DNA from: an uncultured Clostridium sp. | Lineage (GTDB): Bacteria > Bacillota > Clostridia > TANB77 > CAG-508 | Assembly (NCBI GenBank): GCA_946487895.1 | Contig: CAMLUO010000010.1 | Coordinates: forward strand, 1 to 32,471 | DNA length: 32,471 nucleotides | Reading direction: 5' to 3' | In this document: in pieces, positions 17,177 through 24,821 of the stretch | How the letters are laid out: every line of letters starts with the position of its first letter | Numbering within the stretch: the stretch's first letter is position 1 | Position numbers and translations under genes: made by a program | The notes under the pieces: generated by a model | Told to the model about the DNA's origin: nothing | Seen by the model: the letters and a program-made list of their open reading frames with translations, nothing else | Database searches by the model: none

Positions 17177-18178
17177 TTAAACTTCTATGCAAATTGCATG
17201 TGCAATTCCAGGTATACTTTCACCTTGTTGAGAAGTTGTGGAATTCATTAATGCACCAGTAGCGATTAATAACATCTTTTTAATTTTCTTTTCTTTTAAT
17301 TGTTTAAAGAAATATCCTGAAAAAACTGTACCGCAACATGCACAGCCACTACCGCCACTATGCGTATCTTGTGCATTTTTGTCAAATATTAAAACTCCAC
17401 AATCATTATAATTTGATTTAATATTATAACCCTTAGATTTTAGAATATCTATAACAATATCTTTTCCGATGTAACCTAAATCACCACTAATAATAACGTC
17501 ATAATAACTTGGGTTTCTTCCAGTATCTTCAAAATGAGCAATTAAAGTATCTGCAAATGCAGGAGCCATAGCAGCACCCATGTTATTCCCATCTTTAATA
17601 CCCATATCAACAATCTTACCAGGTGTAATATGTGTGATATATGGACCTGTACCACTTTTTGTCAAAATAGTAGCACCAGAACCAGTAACTGTCCATTGAC
17701 TTGATGGAGGTCTTTGATTTCCTAATTCCAATGGGAAACGAAATTGCTTTTCTGCACTACAAAAATGACTAGATGTAGCACACAAAACATTTTCGGCAAA
17801 GCTTTCAGTACAAATTGCGCCTAAAGACATAGATTCTACAAATGTAGAACAAGCACCAAAAACTCCAAAAAACGGAATATTTAATTCTCTTAAACCAAAA
17901 CTTGAAGAAATACATTGGTTTAGTAAATCACCTGCAAACATGCAGTCAATTTTATTACTAGGTACTCCAGATTTAGAAATTACAGTATTAACAGTTTCTT
18001 TTATAATTTTACTTTCAGCCTTTTCCCAAGTTTTTTCTCCCCAAAATTCATCATCTAAAGTTTGGTCAAAGTATTTTGCAAGTGGCCCTTTAGCCTCTTT
18101 TGGACCAACAATAGATGCGCATTCAAGAATTGTTGGAGGATTATCAAAACCAATAGTTTGATTACCAACTTTTTTCAA
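17177..18178 (-). CDS. spoVAD: Stage V sporulation protein AD
   Basis: Thiolase-fold protein that binds dipicolinic acid and works with SpoVAC/SpoVAE at the spore inner membrane. The 333-aa product from TTG 18178 starts MKKVGNQTIGFDNPPTIL and contains VGPKEAKGPLAKYFD, FGVFGACSTFVESM, RPPSSQWTVTGSGA, GDLGYIGKDI, and HSGGSGCACCGTVFSGYF near the C-terminus. GAGGTG at 18185-18190 on the minus strand sets this start; longer versions read through repeat element DNA. B. subtilis SpoVAD is of the same length class. The gap to spoVAC holds one of the three dispersed hairpin repeats. Confidence 0.95.
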   Translation of the reverse strand: MKKVGNQTIGFDNPPTILECASIVGPKEAKGPLAKYFDQTLDDEFWGEKTWEKAESKIIKETVNTVISKSGVPSNKIDCMFAGDLLNQCISSSFGLRELNIPFFGVFGACSTFVESMSLGAICTESFAENVLCATSSHFCSAEKQFRFPLELGNQRPPSSQWTVTGSGATILTKSGTGPYITHITPGKIVDMGIKDGNNMGAAMAPAFADTLIAHFEDTGRNPSYYDVIISGDLGYIGKDIVIDILKSKGYNIKSNYNDCGVLIFDKNAQDTHSGGSGCACCGTVFSGYFFKQLKEKKIKKMLLIATGALMNSTTSQQGESIPGIAHAICIEV

Positions 18179-18197
18179 AAAAATCACCTCTAAAATA

Positions 18198-18257
18198 AAT
18201 AAGATATGTCTTAAAAAGGACAAATGTCGCATGAGAAACGTCCCCAATGCGACATTA
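18198..18257 (-). repeat. Dispersed two-hairpin element, copy A (spoVAC-spoVAD junction)
   Basis: Read on the minus strand, the element begins at the TAA stop of spoVAC, runs through a 10-base stem (18223-18232 with 18247-18256, arms AATGTCGCAT and ATGCGACATT), has the core ATTGGGGACGTTTC, then TTTGTCC and GACATATCTTAT. Copies at 19000-19060 and 30800-30858 share core and ends but differ in the stem in a compensatory way. Confidence 0.85.
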
Positions 18258-18720
18258 AACAAGTGTCACATTTTGAGTATTAAATATAAGGTAAATAATA
18301 CCTACTAAAATTGAAGTAGAGATACCAAAAACGAGTACTGGTCCTGCAACAGTAAACATTTTGCCACCAACACCCATAACATAACCTTCAGATTTGTATT
18401 CCATAGCAGGTGACACTATTGAGTTTGCAAAACCAGTAATAGGAATTAAAGAACCAGCACCTGCAAATTTACCTATTTTATTGAAAAGATTTAGTCCTGT
18501 TAGAAAAGCAGAAATTCCAATTAATAAGATAGAAACAATAGTACCAGAAGTTGCAGTATCAAAACCTCTTTCCTTACATATGTTTAAAATTATCTGTCCA
18601 ATACTACATATTAAACCTCCGAACCCAAAAAGCATTAAAACAATTTTTTAAAATTGGAGAGTTGGGAGATTTTTTATCCACATACTTTTGATAAGTTTGT
18701 TTAGTCTCTAACGGATCCAT
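18255..18720 (-). CDS. spoVAC: Stage V sporulation protein AC, interrupted by a +1 frameshift
   Basis: Membrane channel subunit for dipicolinate transport. From ATG 18720 (AGGAGGGG just upstream, inside the dodecin end) the frame reads MDPLETKQTYQKYVDKKSPN and SPILKNCFNAFWV, then runs to a stop. A second frame reads GGLICSIGQIILNICKERGF and ends in FNTQNVTLV. Dropping one base, the C at 18621 on the minus strand (GTT-C-GGA), gives NCFNAFWVGGLICSIGQ, which fits the SpoVAC pattern. The rejoined protein is 154 aa, near the 150 aa of B. subtilis. The zero-frame codon at the break is CGG. Its stop codon TAA lies within the dispersed element at 18198-18257. Either a consensus error, real loss, or frameshifting. 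Confidence 0.88.
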
Positions 18721-18722
18721 GA

Positions 18723-18962
18723 CTAACGCCCCTCCTTTCCTCCTAAATGATTTTTTCGATTTACATCAACAATAAAACTAATATCCAAATCAACAAAATA
18801 TTCAGAAATCTTATTACCATCAATATTAGCCCTTTGTTCTATAATTTTAACTTCTGATAAATAATCAATAGTTTTAGAAGCTTCAGCAATTGCTTTTACA
18901 GTAGCATCCTTCCATGATACAGTAGAATAACCTGTTATAGTCAAATGTTTTTTAATATCCAC
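18723..18962 (-). CDS. Dodecin family flavin-binding protein
   Basis: Dodecins are small dodecameric flavoproteins that store or buffer flavins. The 79-aa product has the family pattern: ITGYSTVSWKDATVKAIAEA followed by SKTIDYLSEVKIIEQRA, GNKISEYFVDLDISFIVD. The conserved Trp of the flavin stack is present in SW-KDA. The start is GTG 18962 with AAAGGATG upstream. Its 3' end carries the ribosome binding site of spoVAC, whose ATG begins two bases after the dodecin stop, so it is the first gene of the spoVA operon. This suggests forespore expression, which is inference. Confidence 0.85.
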   Translation of the reverse strand: MDIKKHLTITGYSTVSWKDATVKAIAEASKTIDYLSEVKIIEQRANIDGNKISEYFVDLDISFIVDVNRKNHLGGKEGR

Positions 18963-18999
18963 TTTAAATCATCCTTTCATTATGTCCAAAAGAGATTTT

Positions 19000-19060
19000 A
19001 ATAAGATGTGTCCCAGAATGGACAAAAATGTCCAAACAGAAACGTCCCCAATTGGACATT
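19000..19060 (-). repeat. Dispersed two-hairpin element, copy B (upstream of dodecin)
   Basis: Read on the minus strand, AATGTCCAA pairs with TTTGGACATT around the shared core ATTGGGGACGTTTC, followed by TGTCC/GGGACA as a second small stem and then CATCTTATT. It lies in the 205-base divergent gap between dodecin and rsmB, about 38 bases upstream of the dodecin start, inside the probable 5' untranslated region of the spoVA transcript. Confidence 0.85.
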
Positions 19061-19096
19061 CAAACTTTTAAAATTATCTTTTCCACAAGTTAGAAA

Positions 19097-19126
19097 AAAT
19101 ATACAAAAAATATAGAAATTTTATGC
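19097..19126 (-). promoter_or_regulatory. Candidate forespore sigma-G-like promoter for the spoVA operon
   Basis: On the minus strand GCATA (19122-19126) fits the sigma-G minus-35 pattern. Eighteen bases on, TATATTT (19097-19103) partly fits the minus-10 pattern. spoVA operons are known to be sigma-G dependent. In such AT-rich DNA this match could be chance. Confidence 0.25.
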
Positions 19127-19167
19127 AAAAAAATATATAATCGAAATATCAAATAAAAGAAAGGAAA

Positions 19168-20598
19168 ATGGGAAAAATAATGATAGATAAAACAAGAGAA
19201 TTAGCATTAAAAATTCTATATAAAATAGATAAGGAAAAAGCATATTCAAATATTGCATTAAATGAGATGATAAATCAAAATAAAAAAGAATTGACAAATA
19301 AAGATATTGGCTTAATATCAGAAATAGTATACGGAACTACGACTTGGAAATTAACATTAGATGAAATAATAAAAAAATATTCTAAAATTAAATTGAAAAA
19401 AATCTCATCATGGATTATAAATATTTTAAGGATGGGAATTTATCAAATTATATTCTTAGATAAAATTCCAAAATCAGCAGCAGTTAATGAAAGTGTTAAT
19501 CTTGCTAAACGATACGGGCATAAATCAAGTAGCAATTTTGTTAATGCGATATTAAGAAAAGTAACTAAAAAAGATTACGATGATTTTTATAAAATAGAAG
19601 ATGATATACAAAGAATTTCTATTACAAATTCAATACCTGTATGGATTATAGAAGAATTAGCAAAACAATTAGAAGATATGAAAAAGGTAGAAGAAATAGC
19701 TACTAATTCAAATTTGAGGCCACATTTGTCAATAAGAATAAATAATTTAAAAATTGCAGATGAAAGTGAATTAAATGAACAAAAAGAAAGAAACTTAGAG
19801 AAAAAAATAAGTAAAAAAGATTTAATAAAAAGACTAGAAGAAAAGGATATAAAAGTAAAACAGGGATTACTAAAAGATTTTCTAATAATAGAGAATATAA
19901 AAAATATAGAAAACATGGAAGAATTTAAACAAGGATATTTTACAATACAAGATGAGACTGCGGGATTAATTCCTATTATATTACAACCTGAAAAAACAGA
20001 TGTCATATTAGATGCATGTAGTAGCCCTGGAGGAAAAACTACGTATTTAGCAGAAATGATGGAAAACCAAGGAAAAATAGAGGCATGGGATTTACACGAG
20101 CATAGAACTAAATTAGTAGAAAATGCTTCTAAAAGGTTAGGAATTACAAATATAGAAACTAAAGTAAATGATGCAACAATTTATGATGAAAAATATAAAG
20201 AAAAATTTGATAAAATTTTATTAGATGTACCATGTTTAGGAATTGGAGTTTTAAAAAGAAAACCAGATATAAAATGGCAAAAAAACAAAGAAGATATAGA
20301 AGAGATAACGAAAACACAAAAACAAATATTAGAAACTTGTTCACACTATTTGAAAAAAGGTGGAGAACTTGTTTACTCAACTTGTAGTATTTTAAAAGAA
20401 GAAAATGAGAATATAATAGATGAATTTATAAAAAAACATGAGAACTTTATTATTGAAAAAATAGATATAAAAGAAAATGATAAGATACAAAATAAAGAAT
20501 TTTTTGAAAAATATAAAAATAATAGTGAATATTTACAAGTTTACCAAAATATCAAAACAGATGGATTTTTTATCTGCAAATTAAAAAAGAATAATTGA
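19168..20598 (+). CDS. rsmB: 16S rRNA (cytosine-967-C5)-methyltransferase RsmB
   Basis: SAM-dependent RNA m5C methyltransferase acting on 16S rRNA. The N-terminal 150 residues are a NusB-like RNA-binding domain (ALKILYKIDKEKAYSNIAL, KSAAVNESVNLAKRYGH). The C-terminal Rossmann domain has the SAM loop DACSSPGGKTTYLAE, motif DVPCLGIGVLKRKPDIKW with Cys356, and the catalytic STCS motif with Cys406. 476 aa, slightly longer than usual, with a Lys-rich insertion around residues 200-235. The start could also be ATG 19180 (MIDKTRELALKILY), which looks more like other RsmB N-termini. The gene uses a TGA stop. It stands alone between the divergent spoVA operon and the pilus operon. Confidence 0.93.
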   Translation: MGKIMIDKTRELALKILYKIDKEKAYSNIALNEMINQNKKELTNKDIGLISEIVYGTTTWKLTLDEIIKKYSKIKLKKISSWIINILRMGIYQIIFLDKIPKSAAVNESVNLAKRYGHKSSSNFVNAILRKVTKKDYDDFYKIEDDIQRISITNSIPVWIIEELAKQLEDMKKVEEIATNSNLRPHLSIRINNLKIADESELNEQKERNLEKKISKKDLIKRLEEKDIKVKQGLLKDFLIIENIKNIENMEEFKQGYFTIQDETAGLIPIILQPEKTDVILDACSSPGGKTTYLAEMMENQGKIEAWDLHEHRTKLVENASKRLGITNIETKVNDATIYDEKYKEKFDKILLDVPCLGIGVLKRKPDIKWQKNKEDIEEITKTQKQILETCSHYLKKGGELVYSTCSILKEENENIIDEFIKKHENFIIEKIDIKENDKIQNKEFFEKYKNNSEYLQVYQNIKTDGFFICKLKKNN

Positions 20599-20678
20599 TT
20601 CTATGATTCAATTATAGAGTAATAACTAAATACGAAAAAGACTTAAAAATCAACAAAAAAACAATTATTACAACAATA

Positions 20679-20702
20679 TTACATTTGCATTACATTTACA
20701 TT
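20679..20702. repeat. Tandem TTACATT-containing repeat upstream of the pilus promoter
   Basis: TTACATTTGCA (20679-20689) is followed directly by TTACATTTACA (20690-20700), 10 of 11 identical, ending 8 bases before the minus-35 box. The inverted form AATGTAA occurs at 20751-20757 and 20811-20817, downstream of the promoter. The layout suggests an operator, but the motif is simple and AT-rich. Confidence 0.4.
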
Positions 20703-20709
20703 AAAAATA

Positions 20710-20737
20710 TTGACATTTTTCTATAAAATTATAAAAT
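20710..20737 (+). promoter_or_regulatory. Promoter of the type IV pilus operon
   Basis: TTGACA at 20710-20715, a 16-base spacer, and TAAAAT at 20732-20737. It lies in the 256-base gap between rsmB and the pilus genes. The rest of that gap is AT-rich DNA with TTACATT/AATGTAA boxes and no gene. The leader to the first pilus gene is about 110 bases. Confidence 0.6.
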
Positions 20738-20854
20738 AGAAGTGAATATAAATGTAAAAAATATTGCAATGAAATATACAAGAAAAATATTCAAGTATTC
20801 TTTAAAAAAAAATGTAAAATATAAAATATATACAAATAAAAGAAGGAGAAAATA

Positions 20855-22474
20855 ATGTCAAACTGTTTAGGAATATATATTGAAGAAAATTTAATTAAAT
20901 ATGCTAAAGTTTCAAAAGATCATGACAATTTGAAAGTAGAATCTTTTGGTGTGAAATTTTATGAAAAATTAGGACCAGCAATCGATCAAGTCATAGAAGA
21001 AACATATAGCCAAAAAACACCGATAAGCATTAACTTATCAGAAGAAATGTACAATTATTTTGATATGTTTGCTTTACTTTCAAAAAATGATTTACAAAAA
21101 GCAATAAAAACTGAATTTGATTCATTTTGTACAGATAAAGGATATAATCCAAATGTTTTTGAAAGTAGATACGCAGTTGTTGACTATCCAAATGATAAAG
21201 AAAAAATAAAAGTAATTCATATAGCAGAAAATAAAATTGAATTAAATAAAAGTTCACAATTATTTGAAAATTACAGGTTGATGAATATTTCTCCAATCTC
21301 AATGTCAATAGCAAATCTATTAAATACAGAAGAAAAACAAAATTCATTAATAGTAAATATAGAAGCTGAAACAACAATAACAACAATTTTAGACAATAAA
21401 ATATACAATATAGATAAATTAGAACAAGGGTCAAGTGAATTTTTGTCTAAGATTAATTTAAAAGAAAACTCATATTCTAAATCATATGAAATATGCAAAA
21501 ATACAACAATATATACATCAGAAGGAAGAGAACTACAAGAAGAACAATCTAATTATTTAGAAGATATTATGCCAACACTTTACAATATTGTTACAGAAAT
21601 TAGAAAAATAATTAATACTAGTACGGAAAAAATAAACAAAATATATATTACAGGAACAGCTTCTTTAATTAATAATGTAGACTTATATTTTCAAGAGTAT
21701 TTAGATGGTATAGATTGTGAAATATTAAGACCATATTTTATTGAGGCAACAAGAGATATAAGTATAAAAGACTATATAGAAGTTAACTCAGCAATATCTT
21801 TAGCTATGATGGGGTTAGGAGAAGGAATTACAGGTATGAACTTTAGAAAAGCTACTTTTGCTGATAAAGTTCCTAGCTGGCTTAAAATAGAAGTTAATCC
21901 AGATAAAACAAAAAAAGAAAGAAAATATTTAGGTGGATTATTAACTTGGGATTTAGGACAGAAATTAGACAAAACTGAAATAGGATTAATTCGTATAGCT
22001 TCAGCATTGCTTATATTGGTAATAATATATAGCTGTTTTTCAGCATTATTAACAAATCAAATTGATGCAAAAGAAGAAGAAGCGGAAGAATCAATAGCTT
22101 CAACAAACCAACAAATCCAGTTAGCAAACAGTGACAATGAAAAAATAAAGACAAAAACAAATGAATACACAACAATGATAGAAAATTTACAAGAAGCAAA
22201 TGATAGATTATCTGATAGAAATAGAACTAGAAATGCAATACCTAATTTACTAAATCAAATAATGTCTATCATACCTGCAAGTGTTCAATTAACATCAATT
22301 GAAAATACAACCGATACACATATAGTGATAAATGCACAATCAGATAAATATGAACAATTAGGATATCTAGTAGCAAAAATGAAAAATGATGTTGTATTAA
22401 CAAATGTTATTTCAACAGCAGGACAAAAAGATAATAATGTTGTTACTGTAAAAATAGAAGGAGATTTACCATGA
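20855..22474 (+). CDS. Type IV pilus assembly PilM-PilN fusion protein
   Basis: In most systems PilM (actin-like, cytoplasmic) binds the short N-terminal tail of PilN (membrane) to form the alignment platform. Here one 539-aa protein appears to hold both. Residues 1-330 resemble the PilM/FtsA-like fold (LGIYIEENLIKYAKVS start, KIYITGTASLINNVD near 270). A linker follows, then one membrane helix at about 379-399 (IRIASALLILVIIYSCFSALL). Next is a coiled coil and a PilN-like C-domain beginning near NQIMSIIPASVQLTSIENT. AAGGAG lies before the ATG. The stop overlaps the start of the next gene (ATGA), so the two are coupled. This is the first gene of the pilus operon. Confidence 0.82.
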   Translation: MSNCLGIYIEENLIKYAKVSKDHDNLKVESFGVKFYEKLGPAIDQVIEETYSQKTPISINLSEEMYNYFDMFALLSKNDLQKAIKTEFDSFCTDKGYNPNVFESRYAVVDYPNDKEKIKVIHIAENKIELNKSSQLFENYRLMNISPISMSIANLLNTEEKQNSLIVNIEAETTITTILDNKIYNIDKLEQGSSEFLSKINLKENSYSKSYEICKNTTIYTSEGRELQEEQSNYLEDIMPTLYNIVTEIRKIINTSTEKINKIYITGTASLINNVDLYFQEYLDGIDCEILRPYFIEATRDISIKDYIEVNSAISLAMMGLGEGITGMNFRKATFADKVPSWLKIEVNPDKTKKERKYLGGLLTWDLGQKLDKTEIGLIRIASALLILVIIYSCFSALLTNQIDAKEEEAEESIASTNQQIQLANSDNEKIKTKTNEYTTMIENLQEANDRLSDRNRTRNAIPNLLNQIMSIIPASVQLTSIENTTDTHIVINAQSDKYEQLGYLVAKMKNDVVLTNVISTAGQKDNNVVTVKIEGDLP

Positions 22475-23199
22475 AAAAATTATTGATATTAATTTTGATT
22501 GCTCTTTTACTAGCTTTAGCAGGAATAGTTGCTATAAACGGAGTTCAAATTGGAAACTTTGAAATACTTGGAATAAAAGGAATTCAAAATAGTAGTGCCG
22601 AATTAGATGAAAAAATCCAAGAAGCTGGAAAATTAGCACAAAAAGACTTCCAAAAAGCAGTAAAAGATGTAGAAGATAACAGTAAAAAATTACAAGATAC
22701 GAAGCAAGAATATGAGGAAATGACAGCAGTAAGCTCAGCAAGCGATGTAGAATCAGCAGCACAACTTGAAACATATGAAATAGAAACATTATGGGTTAAA
22801 TTAGGAAATCATGCAACAAATGAAGGAGCAACAATGAAAATGGATGTTACAAAAGGAAGTAACACAACACAAAATACCTATAATTTAAACTTCACAGTGA
22901 ATGGGAGCTATATATCAATTACAGATTTTATATCTGATATAGAAAATGATGATACATTAGGATTTAAAATAGAAGAATTTAAAATGGTTCCATCAGGTTC
23001 AGACGCTAATCTACAAGCAACATTTGTATGCAAAGATATAGCAATAAAAGAAATAACAGAAACTACACCAATTACAACAACAAACACGACAAATACAACA
23101 AATAATACAACAAATGGAACAAACTCAAGCAATTCTACAAATACAACTAATACTAGTAATACAGCAAATACAACAAATACGACAAATGCAGCACAATAA
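22471..23199 (+). CDS. PilO-like type IV pilus assembly protein with Thr/Asn-rich tail
   Basis: The 242-aa protein has one N-terminal membrane helix (KKLLILILIALLLALAGIVA), a coiled coil around residues 45-85, and a ferredoxin-like core with LNFTVNGSYISITDFISDIEN and FKIEEFKMVPSG, the pattern seen in PilO/GspM-type proteins. The last 50 residues are nearly only Thr, Asn, Ser and Ala with repeated TNTTN units, unusual for PilO and probably exposed outside the membrane. It overlaps the pilM-pilN fusion stop by four bases and lies 17 bases before the next gene. Function is assigned from context and topology, not from catalytic residues. Confidence 0.68.
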   Translation: MKKLLILILIALLLALAGIVAINGVQIGNFEILGIKGIQNSSAELDEKIQEAGKLAQKDFQKAVKDVEDNSKKLQDTKQEYEEMTAVSSASDVESAAQLETYEIETLWVKLGNHATNEGATMKMDVTKGSNTTQNTYNLNFTVNGSYISITDFISDIENDDTLGFKIEEFKMVPSGSDANLQATFVCKDIAIKEITETTPITTTNTTNTTNNTTNGTNSSNSTNTTNTSNTANTTNTTNAAQ

Positions 23200-23216
23200 T
23201 AAATAAGGAGGAAAAC

Positions 23217-23663
23217 ATGGCTAAAAATATTGTTAAAGAAATAATTATTATATTATTGTTATGCTTAGCCATAATATTAATATTAGGAATATTATTATAT
23301 GAATATGCTCCAATGTCAAAAACAGTGCCAAATCCGGTTTCATATACTACACCTGAAGAAGTACAGCAAGAATTATCATCTTCATCAGATGTAGATAATA
23401 GCCAAATAATAATGACATATGAAGTAGATTCAACAGATTTAAATAATTATGAAAGAATAAATGACTATCAACCAGGAAAGGCAAACCCATTCTCATCATA
23501 TGCAACAAATGGGGAAAATACAACAACTAGTGGTTCTGCGACAGGGGGAAACAGTACTTCATCAGGAAACTCAACCACAAACAGTTCTAGTAATTCTGGA
23601 AGTTCAACAAGCAATACAACAACATCTGGAGGAGAATATTTCCAAGATAAAGGAACAAAATAA
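23217..23663 (+). CDS. Membrane-anchored pilus operon protein with Ser/Thr/Gly-rich tail, PilP-like position
   Basis: I do not recognise this family with certainty. The 148-aa protein has one N-terminal membrane helix (IVKEIIIILLLCLAIILILG), a short folded part, then the motif YQPGKANPFSSY, which recalls the DPF-type motif of PilP/GspC-like proteins. It ends in about 45 residues of mostly Ser, Thr, Gly and Asn. GGAGG precedes the ATG. Its place directly after pilO-like suggests a fourth inner-membrane alignment protein. The low-complexity tail, like that of its neighbour, may lie in or across the cell wall. Confidence 0.5.
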   Translation: MAKNIVKEIIIILLLCLAIILILGILLYEYAPMSKTVPNPVSYTTPEEVQQELSSSSDVDNSQIIMTYEVDSTDLNNYERINDYQPGKANPFSSYATNGENTTTSGSATGGNSTSSGNSTTNSSSNSGSSTSNTTTSGGEYFQDKGTK

Positions 23664-23677
23664 TTTGTTATTAACGT

Positions 23678-23699
23678 TATACTTATTAAATTAAGTATA
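23678..23699 (+). promoter_or_regulatory. Intercistronic hairpin before the pilin genes
   Basis: A perfect 8-base stem, TATACTTA (23678-23685) with TAAGTATA (23692-23699), six-base loop, no T tract. It lies between the assembly-protein genes and the abundant pilin genes, where an RNA processing or stabilising hairpin would make sense. Confidence 0.4.
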
Positions 23700-23743
23700 G
23701 TGCAAAATATAAATTAAATCAAAAGAAAAGGAGGGAAAGGAAC

Positions 23744-24223
23744 ATGAGAAATCAAAAAGGTATTACTTTAATAGCACTTGTTATTACAATCATTGTTCTT
23801 CTAATTTTAGCAGGAGTATCAATCGCAATGCTAACAGGAGAAAATGGAATTTTAACACAAGCAAATAATTCAAAATATAGTACAACAAGGGCAGAAGCAG
23901 TAGAAAAAATTAACTTAGCTTTAAATGCAGTTAAAACACAAGTTTATGCAGAAAGAGTTGATGACGCAGATTGGAGTCCATTGAATAGTGGTTCATTGCA
24001 AACTGTTATAGCAGATACTTTAAAGGCGGATGGGTTCGGAGATGCAGCATTATCAGGTACACCAACAGCAGAACAAGGATATTATTACCAACTAAGTGAT
24101 TCTACACTAACTATAGGCTATTTAAGTAAATCTGCAGCTGATATAACAACAGCTATTACAGGAACTATAGACTTATCAAGTGCAAGTTTAACTATGCGTG
24201 AAGCAACATTACCAAATTCATAA
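23744..24223 (+). CDS. Type IV pilin-like protein, tandem copy 1
   Basis: Secreted pilin subunit. After a short basic leader (MRNQKG) comes the prepilin cleavage site G/I and the hydrophobic helix ITLIALVITIIVLLILAG, which forms the filament core. Position 5 of the mature helix is Ala rather than the common Glu. The C-terminal globular part is 159 aa long in total and rich in small residues, with no Cys pair. AGGAGGG lies before the ATG. The first 60 or so residues are almost identical to the next gene, while the C-terminal parts differ, suggesting duplication with later divergence or gene conversion of the 5' half. It is probably the major pilin or one of two. Confidence 0.85.
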   Translation: MRNQKGITLIALVITIIVLLILAGVSIAMLTGENGILTQANNSKYSTTRAEAVEKINLALNAVKTQVYAERVDDADWSPLNSGSLQTVIADTLKADGFGDAALSGTPTAEQGYYYQLSDSTLTIGYLSKSAADITTAITGTIDLSSASLTMREATLPNS

Positions 24224-24263
24224 TTAAAAGTATTTTTTAATCGTAAAAGGAGGAAAAATCATA

Positions 24264-24773
24264 ATGAAAAATAATAAAGGTATAACACTTATAGCATTAG
24301 TAATTACAATTATTGTATTATTAATACTAGCGGGAGTATCAATTGCAATGCTAACAGGAGAAAATGGAATATTAACACAAGCAAATAATTCAAAATATAG
24401 TACAGCAAGGGCAGAAGCAGTAGAAAAAATTAACTTAGCTTTAAATGCAGTTAAATCTGAAGTGTATGCACAAAGAGTAAGCGATGCAGATTGGGATCCA
24501 GCAGAGAATTTTACTGATGATATAGTACCAGTTTTGACAATAGACGAAATAGTAGTTTCAGGAAGTTCCGATGATGGAAAAATCGTATATTCATGGGATG
24601 ACTCTAGTAAAATTTTATCAATAAGCTATTATGGAGTATCAGCTGCTAATTTAGAGTCAAGTGCAAAGATTGAAGGAAAAATTAATCTAGACGTGGATGC
24701 AACTGGAACAGGATCAACAGAACCTAATGACTTTTTAGAAATGGTAAGTGCAACACTTCCAGCAAACAGCTAA
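24264..24773 (+). CDS. Type IV pilin-like protein, tandem copy 2
   Basis: The 169-aa paralogue of the preceding pilin. The leader is MKNNKG, cleavage at G/I, and the helix is the same ITLIALVITIIVLLILAG with Ala at position 5. From there to residue 64 only one residue differs from copy 1, and the DNA is near identical, including long silent matches. The C-terminal half, with WDPAENFTDD and a Gly/Ser-rich stretch, is unrelated in detail. AGGAGG precedes the ATG. It is followed by a strong hairpin and the prepilin peptidase gene. Confidence 0.85.
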   Translation: MKNNKGITLIALVITIIVLLILAGVSIAMLTGENGILTQANNSKYSTARAEAVEKINLALNAVKSEVYAQRVSDADWDPAENFTDDIVPVLTIDEIVVSGSSDDGKIVYSWDDSSKILSISYYGVSAANLESSAKIEGKINLDVDATGTGSTEPNDFLEMVSATLPANS

Positions 24774-24790
24774 TTATAAAAAATAATATC

Positions 24791-24821
24791 TAGCCATACG
24801 CACACAACGTGTGTATGGCTA
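24791..24821 (+). promoter_or_regulatory. Strong intercistronic hairpin after the pilin pair
   Basis: TAGCCATA and CACAC pair with GTGTG and TATGGCTA, with a two-base CG bulge and an AAC loop. It is GC-richer than its surroundings. No T tract follows, so partial termination or 3' end protection of abundant pilin mRNA is more likely than full termination. Confidence 0.55.

Noticed and set aside
17177..18262. Longer spoVAD start at 18262
   Set aside because: It would translate the dispersed hairpin element; GAGGTG before TTG 18178 gives the normal SpoVAD N-terminus.
20599..20640. Terminator after rsmB
   Set aside because: Only a short imperfect stem without a T tract is visible, so it is not reported.
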